NCBI GenBank assembly: GCA_019119745.1
Contig: DWWI01000210.1
Location: forward strand, 1 to 8,693
Length of the DNA: 8,693 bases
Direction of reading: 5' to 3'
From: Candidatus Mediterraneibacter gallistercoris
Lineage (GTDB): Bacteria > Bacillota_A > Clostridia > Lachnospirales > Lachnospiraceae
Under the pieces are notes generated by a model. That model worked only from the letters and a program-made list of their open reading frames with translations, had not been told where the DNA came from and made no database searches. Positions 5,542 to 8,693 of the stretch are shown in pieces. The position numbers and the translations under genes are program-made. The first letter of the stretch is position 1, and the number at the start of each line of letters is the position of its first letter.

Positions 5542-6525
5542 TCAGACTACCGCCCACGGGTCTTCTTTTCCCTCTGCATGGTAAATACAGCTGAGCATAG
5601 AATTCTTCACCATATCGCTTACCGCCTGATCCGTGTAAAATGCCATATGCGGTGTGACGATGACATTGGGAAATCCCCGTAAAATGTACAGATCCCTCTT
5701 GCTCAGTATGTCAGACTTTCTGTCATAATAATACATACCGAACTCATCCTCGATCACGTCCAGGCCGGCAGCGCTGATCTTCCCTGCCTCAATTCCTTCG
5801 ATCAGAGCTTTCGTATCGATCAGTCCGCCCCTCGCCGTATTTACGATCACAACACCGTCTTTCATCTTGGCTATGGCATCGCCGTCAATCAGATGGAAGT
5901 TATCATCGAGCAGCGGCATATGCAGCGTAATAAGGTCACACTCTCTGTAAATTGTATCCAAATCCGCATACTGTGCATACACTTTCACCGAATCGTTTTC
6001 ATATTTGTCATAAGCATAGATCTTACAGCCGAATCCTGAAAGATCACGGATTACTGCCCGTCCTATCCTTCCTGTTCCAAGAACGCCCACCGTAAAGTTC
6101 GGCAGTTCTCTGCCCTGAATGCCCGGAAGAGAGAAATCATTGATTTCCTCCCTCTGCATGATCCTCTTCATCTTACGGATTGACATGAGCATCAGCATAA
6201 CCGTATAGTCCGCCACACATTCCGGTGAATACGATACATTGCTCACACGCATGCCAAGACGCTTTGCCGCTGCAATATCCACATGATCATAGCCGATGGT
6301 GCGGGTAGAAATCATCTTCACGCCCAGCTCATGAAATCGCTCCATCAGTTCAGCGTCAATCTTCGTTGTAATAATGCTCACATACTCATACCCTTCCGCG
6401 AGATATGCATTTTCCATCGTCGGATCATCTCTAGAAATGCCGAGTTCCACGCCATACTCCTCTGAAAACTTCTGAAAATACTCTGCTTCGTCAAATTCCC
6501 TGTAACTGTACACAAAAATCTTCAT
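5542..6525 (-). CDS. D-isomer-specific 2-hydroxyacid dehydrogenase, D-lactate dehydrogenase type
   Basis: The 327-residue cytoplasmic NAD-dependent enzyme should interconvert a 2-oxoacid such as pyruvate and the D-2-hydroxyacid such as D-lactate. The Rossmann motif GTGRIG sits at 150-155 (GVLGTGRIG from 147), with Asp173 near the expected NAD-ribose-binding position. The catalytic set is Arg232 (NTARGG), Glu261 (DVIEDE) and His293 (TPHMAFYT). Arg-Glu and Arg-His spacings (29 and 61) equal those of Lactobacillus D-LDH. TIGYDHVD and SYSPECVADYT are also typical of D-LDH and VanH. The start has AGGAGAGGCGG upstream, ending eight bases from ATG. The gene follows the HAD gene by 66 bases with no clear terminator between, so co-transcription is likely; a weak TATAAA in the gap could give extra initiation. 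A branched-chain or aromatic hydroxyacid substrate is possible; no van ligase is nearby, so VanH is unlikely. Confidence 0.9.
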   Translation of the reverse strand: MKIFVYSYREFDEAEYFQKFSEEYGVELGISRDDPTMENAYLAEGYEYVSIITTKIDAELMERFHELGVKMISTRTIGYDHVDIAAAKRLGMRVSNVSYSPECVADYTVMLMLMSIRKMKRIMQREEINDFSLPGIQGRELPNFTVGVLGTGRIGRAVIRDLSGFGCKIYAYDKYENDSVKVYAQYADLDTIYRECDLITLHMPLLDDNFHLIDGDAIAKMKDGVVIVNTARGGLIDTKALIEGIEAGKISAAGLDVIEDEFGMYYYDRKSDILSKRDLYILRGFPNVIVTPHMAFYTDQAVSDMVKNSMLSCIYHAEGKEDPWAVV

Positions 6526-6592
6526 CGTCTTTACCGCCTCTCCTGTTTTTGCTTTATAATGCCGTCATCGAATCTGTCTGCACGTTTCTCTC

Positions 6593-7384
6593 TTATATCA
6601 GTCCGTAATGCTCCAGAGCAAATGCGATTCCGTCCTCTTCCACTGCTTTTGTCACAAACTCCGTATAAGGATCAAGTACCTTATCATGTTCTCCCATCGC
6701 GACGGCATGAACAGCGAATTCAAACATCGCCAGATCATTGCTGCTGTCGCCAAACACATAAGCCTGATCTTTCGTCATATTAAGTCTGTCCAGCATAAAC
6801 TCACACGCAGTCCCCTTAGAGTAACCTTTCTGGACTACTTCATACGCATTGCCGCCCCGGTCCAGAGCTTCCATATCTTCATCTATAAAATTCAGGAAGC
6901 TCTTCAGGTCACTCTGTGCATCAGCATAAATAAAGAGCTTATCATATATAAAATCATCCTTCTCGATAGGACATTCAATCCCCATGCCCTTCTCCCGGAA
7001 ATATCTTCGGGAGGACTCCAGCTTATCGAATCTGGAAATGCGGCTCGGGAAATATACATCTTCCGGTCCCTCCGCGACACCTCCGAGATTGCACTCAAAC
7101 ACTTTTTCAATGATTGCCCTGCCCCGTTCCCGCGTCAGTGACTTTGCCAGCAGTTCCTCGTCATGGAAAAAAAGATGAGTCCCGCATCCGCACAGGAAAC
7201 CGTCAAAAGGCATTCTCCGGATCTCTGCCGGTATACTGCAGATCGTCCTTCCGGTATTAATAAAAAGCAGATGTCCCGCCTTTTTCGCCAGCTGCAGCGC
7301 CGCCACAGCACTTTCCGGTATCTTTCTTGTCTTCTCACTTAAGATCGTACCGTCAATATCGAAAAATAAAATCGCTTTTTCCAT
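6593..7384 (-). CDS. Cof-type HAD-IIB family phosphatase
   Basis: The 263-residue haloacid-dehalogenase-superfamily hydrolase probably acts on a small phosphorylated metabolite in the cytoplasm. Motif I is FDIDGT with nucleophile Asp9 and Asp11. Motif II is Thr44 in INTGRT. The C2-type cap spans roughly 80-185. Motif III is Lys190 (YSKGTA), and motif IV is GDSSND with Asp213 and Asp217. The C-terminal VTKAVEEDGIAFAL block is conserved in Cof-like proteins. An ATG at 7438 would give 281 residues, but the start at 7384 is preferred: GGAG lies seven bases upstream, motif I falls at the usual distance, and the promoter at 7447-7419 would leave the longer start untranscribed. It heads a probable two-gene transcript with the dehydrogenase. 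The substrate cannot be read from sequence; sugar phosphates or flavin precursors are known for relatives. Confidence 0.9.
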   Translation of the reverse strand: MEKAILFFDIDGTILSEKTRKIPESAVAALQLAKKAGHLLFINTGRTICSIPAEIRRMPFDGFLCGCGTHLFFHDEELLAKSLTRERGRAIIEKVFECNLGGVAEGPEDVYFPSRISRFDKLESSRRYFREKGMGIECPIEKDDFIYDKLFIYADAQSDLKSFLNFIDEDMEALDRGGNAYEVVQKGYSKGTACEFMLDRLNMTKDQAYVFGDSSNDLAMFEFAVHAVAMGEHDKVLDPYTEFVTKAVEEDGIAFALEHYGLI

Positions 7385-7418
7385 GGTAATCTCCATTTCA
7401 TTCAAAATTCCAGATATC

Positions 7419-7447
7419 ATTCTACTATCCTTTTTCATAAATGTCTA
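7419..7447 (-). promoter_or_regulatory. Sigma-A promoter of the HAD-dehydrogenase unit
   Basis: On the minus strand TAGACA (7447-7442) and TAGAAT (7424-7419) are separated by exactly 17 bases; each matches 5 of 6 consensus positions. The expected transcript start is near 7412, giving a short leader before the ATG at 7384. Confidence 0.7.
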
Positions 7448-7500
7448 CCATCTCCGCAGACAGGGACTTTCTTTCTACAGGCAGAAAGCTTTTATTTTTT

Positions 7501-7570
7501 CTAAAATGAGCCGTATAAATCATGAAATATTCTCATATATTTTCAAAAAACAATCTTTCCATGTCTTAGT
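7501..7570 (+). promoter_or_regulatory. Leader of the pdaA-like gene, promoter not of clear sigma-A type
   Basis: The 186-base divergent gap leaves this AT-rich stretch for plus-strand control. TATAAA at 7514-7519 could be a -10, but the hexamer 17 bases upstream (TTTATT) is poor. GTATA (7513-7517) followed by CATATAT (7534-7540) loosely recalls sigma-F/G-type elements, with spacing 16 and imperfect -10. Bacillus pdaA is a forespore (sigma-G) gene, so a sporulation promoter would make sense; the sequence does not settle it. Confidence 0.25.
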
Positions 7571-8419
7571 ATGAAAAAAACACTGTTCATAAAAATCCTG
7601 TCTTTCCTCCTTCTTTTTACAGGTGCTTATCTGATTGGAACCGGAGCCGCATATCTGTCAGATCATTCCCGTCCCGGTTCTTACGCAGAGTCCTCTAAGG
7701 ATTTAGCGCAGGCTGGAGCAATTCCTGCATCGGCAGAAGGTAACTGGGGGCTGAGTTTTCAGGAGGACGGACAGCTTCCGACAGGCAATGCTACCATAGA
7801 AGAGCTCGCACAATATGACGCATATTATGCGCAGGATACTGATGAAAAAATACTCTATCTTACATTTGATGCCGGCTATGAAAACGGAAACACCGAACCC
7901 ATACTGGATGCGCTGAAAAAACATAATGTATCTGCCACATTTTTCGTTGTAGGAACATACATCGAATCGGAACCTGATCTCATCAGAAGAATGGTTAACG
8001 AGGGACACACCGTCGGCAATCACACATGGCATCACCCTGATATGTCACAGATTGCAGATATGGATTCTTTCAAAAAGGAAATAACAGATGTAGAGGATGC
8101 TTTTCTGGATGTAACCGGACAGGAAATGACAAAATACTACCGGCCTCCTCAGGGAAAATATAATGAGGCGAATCTTCAGATGGCAAAAGAACTGGGATAC
8201 AAAACATTCTTCTGGAGCCTTGCGTATGTAGACTGGTATCAGGACGACCAGCCGACAAAAGAAGAAGCCTTCGACAAACTTCTCGGACGTATCCATCCCG
8301 GAGCAATCGTACTGCTCCACAGCACGTCATCCACCAATGCGGCAATACTGGATGAACTGCTGACAAAATGGGAGGAGATGGGATATCAGATAAGACCGCT
8401 GTCAGAGCTTGTGGAATAA
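7571..8419 (+). CDS. pdaA: PdaA-like polysaccharide deacetylase (delta-lactam-biosynthetic de-N-acetylase)
   Basis: This 282-residue NodB-family enzyme should remove the acetyl group from peptidoglycan muramic acid, a step towards the muramic-delta-lactam of spore cortex. Residues 4-27 form a signal peptide or membrane anchor, placing the catalytic domain outside the membrane. NWG at 58-60 starts the PdaA-specific lead-in. NodB motifs follow: LTFDAGYENG with Asp100, HTWHH with His151 and His155, RPPQGKYN from Arg191, SLAYVDWYQD around Asp221, and IVLLH with His250. The residue after Asp100 is Ala where most NodB enzymes have a second Asp; PdaA of Bacillus has Asn there, so this departure is normal for the group. 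Resemblance to Bacillus PdaA runs over the whole domain, from memory. No purine-rich ribosome site precedes the ATG. It diverges from the HAD gene and is followed by a terminator, so it is a single-gene unit. Confidence 0.87.
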   Translation: MKKTLFIKILSFLLLFTGAYLIGTGAAYLSDHSRPGSYAESSKDLAQAGAIPASAEGNWGLSFQEDGQLPTGNATIEELAQYDAYYAQDTDEKILYLTFDAGYENGNTEPILDALKKHNVSATFFVVGTYIESEPDLIRRMVNEGHTVGNHTWHHPDMSQIADMDSFKKEITDVEDAFLDVTGQEMTKYYRPPQGKYNEANLQMAKELGYKTFFWSLAYVDWYQDDQPTKEEAFDKLLGRIHPGAIVLLHSTSSTNAAILDELLTKWEEMGYQIRPLSELVE

Positions 8420-8432
8420 ATTCTAATTGAAC

Positions 8433-8481
8433 AAAATCGCTACGCGATGGCCTGCGAAAGCTGTCGCATAGCGATTTTTTT
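8433..8481 (+). terminator. Intrinsic terminator of the pdaA-like gene
   Basis: AAAATCGCTA (8433-8442) pairs with TAGCGATTTT (8469-8478). After one mismatch GCGA pairs with TCGC. Seven T bases follow at 8475-8481. It lies 14 bases past the stop codon. Confidence 0.9.
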
Positions 8482-8498
8482 GTTTTCTATAACAAAAA

Positions 8499-8573
8499 CA
8501 GTGGAAAGCAAGTCAAAATAGAAGTATTGTTAAGTTACCACACAAAACAATCAACAGGAGCAACCTTCCACTG
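8499..8573. repeat. Inverted repeat CAGTGGAA / TTCCACTG
   Basis: The eight-base arms 8499-8506 and 8566-8573 enclose 59 bases; one base further in, a G-T step allows a ninth pair. The loop holds AGGAG (8556-8560). The pair lies between the pdaA terminator and the gene that begins at the window edge. It may be a leader hairpin or the edge of another element; neither can be decided here. Confidence 0.35.
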
Positions 8574-8576
8574 CTT

Positions 8577-8669
8577 ATGAAAAGAATACCATTCCTCCGC
8601 TTGGTTGGCAAGCGGTTTTATGACACAAATGCACCTCCTTATGAAACAGCATACCTGATTTACTACTGA
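8577..8669 (+). CDS. Possible 30-residue leader peptide
   Basis: ATG at 8577 opens a 30-codon frame ending TGA at 8667-8669; its product starts MKRIPFLRLVGKRFYD and ends ETAYLIYY. AGGAG lies 16 bases upstream, too far for an efficient site. The frame ends 20 bases before the next ATG, an arrangement seen for leader peptides and for small first ORFs of mobile elements. I do not recognise it, and a chance ORF of this length is quite possible. Confidence 0.25.
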   Translation: MKRIPFLRLVGKRFYDTNAPPYETAYLIYY

Positions 8670-8677
8670 TTTTATAT

Positions 8678-8682
8678 GGAGG
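8678..8682 (+). promoter_or_regulatory. Ribosome binding site of the gene entering at the right edge
   Basis: GGAGG is followed by seven bases and ATG at 8690. This is ideal spacing and marks a real gene start just inside the window. Confidence 0.6.
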
Positions 8683-8689
8683 ATTCATT

Positions 8690-8693
8690 ATGT
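8690..8693 (+). CDS. Start of a gene running off the window
   Basis: Only ATG plus one base is present. The call rests on the GGAGG placed seven bases upstream. Nothing can be said of the product. Confidence 0.45.

Noticed and set aside
7471..7500. Hairpin CTTTCT/AGAAAG followed by a T-rich run on the plus strand
   Set aside because: Only six weak pairs, and no plus-strand gene lies upstream to be terminated.
7383..7574. A 63-codon plus-strand ORF whose stop overlaps the pdaA-like start as ATGA
   Set aside because: It has no ribosome site, begins antisense to the HAD gene start, and spans its promoter; the overlap looks accidental.
1..8693. CRISPR arrays, tRNA and rRNA genes
   Set aside because: No regularly spaced repeats or RNA-gene folds were seen on reading either strand.

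Overview
The window looks like a chromosomal segment of a spore-forming Firmicute, most likely a Lachnospiraceae-type Clostridium relative. The main signs are strong GGAGG-type ribosome sites, moderate GC in the central genes, and a PdaA-like spore-cortex deacetylase. This placement is inferred from gene content and style; no sequence search was run.

The right two thirds is ordinary chromosome. Reading leftwards on the minus strand, a Cof-type HAD phosphatase (7384-6593) with a good sigma-A promoter is followed by a D-lactate/2-hydroxyacid dehydrogenase (6525-5542) and a long hairpin terminator (5515-5454). A second unit begins at a near-consensus promoter (5419-5391) and encodes an ABC ATPase (5353-4418) overlapping a large membrane permease (4443-2680) with a C-terminal extracytoplasmic domain. 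On the plus strand, diverging from the HAD gene, lies the PdaA-like polysaccharide deacetylase (7571-8419) with its own terminator. The last about 200 bases hold an inverted repeat, a possible 30-codon leader ORF, and the ribosome site and ATG of a gene that runs off the end.

The 3' end of the permease meets an IS110-superfamily insertion sequence, whose best-fitting limits are about 1092-2678. It carries a DEDD/serine-type transposase and, downstream of it, a non-coding segment framed by 29-nt complementary arms (1106-1134 with 1282-1310). Its position and two-lobed fold are those expected of a bridge RNA/seekRNA of the IS1111-like group. The element appears to have landed in one arm of an older, about 68-bp palindrome that ends in TATGAAGTGAC. 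That palindrome also supplies the stop codon of the permease, so the permease is probably shortened.

Left of the element, an AT-rich segment (1-1034) of different composition carries one gene (931-98, minus). It encodes a proteasome/HslV-like N-terminal-nucleophile hydrolase with an apparent Thr-Asp-Lys catalytic set. No HslU-type ATPase or other partner is visible. The change in composition and the absence of a permease remainder suggest that this segment was joined to the chromosome by mobile-element activity.
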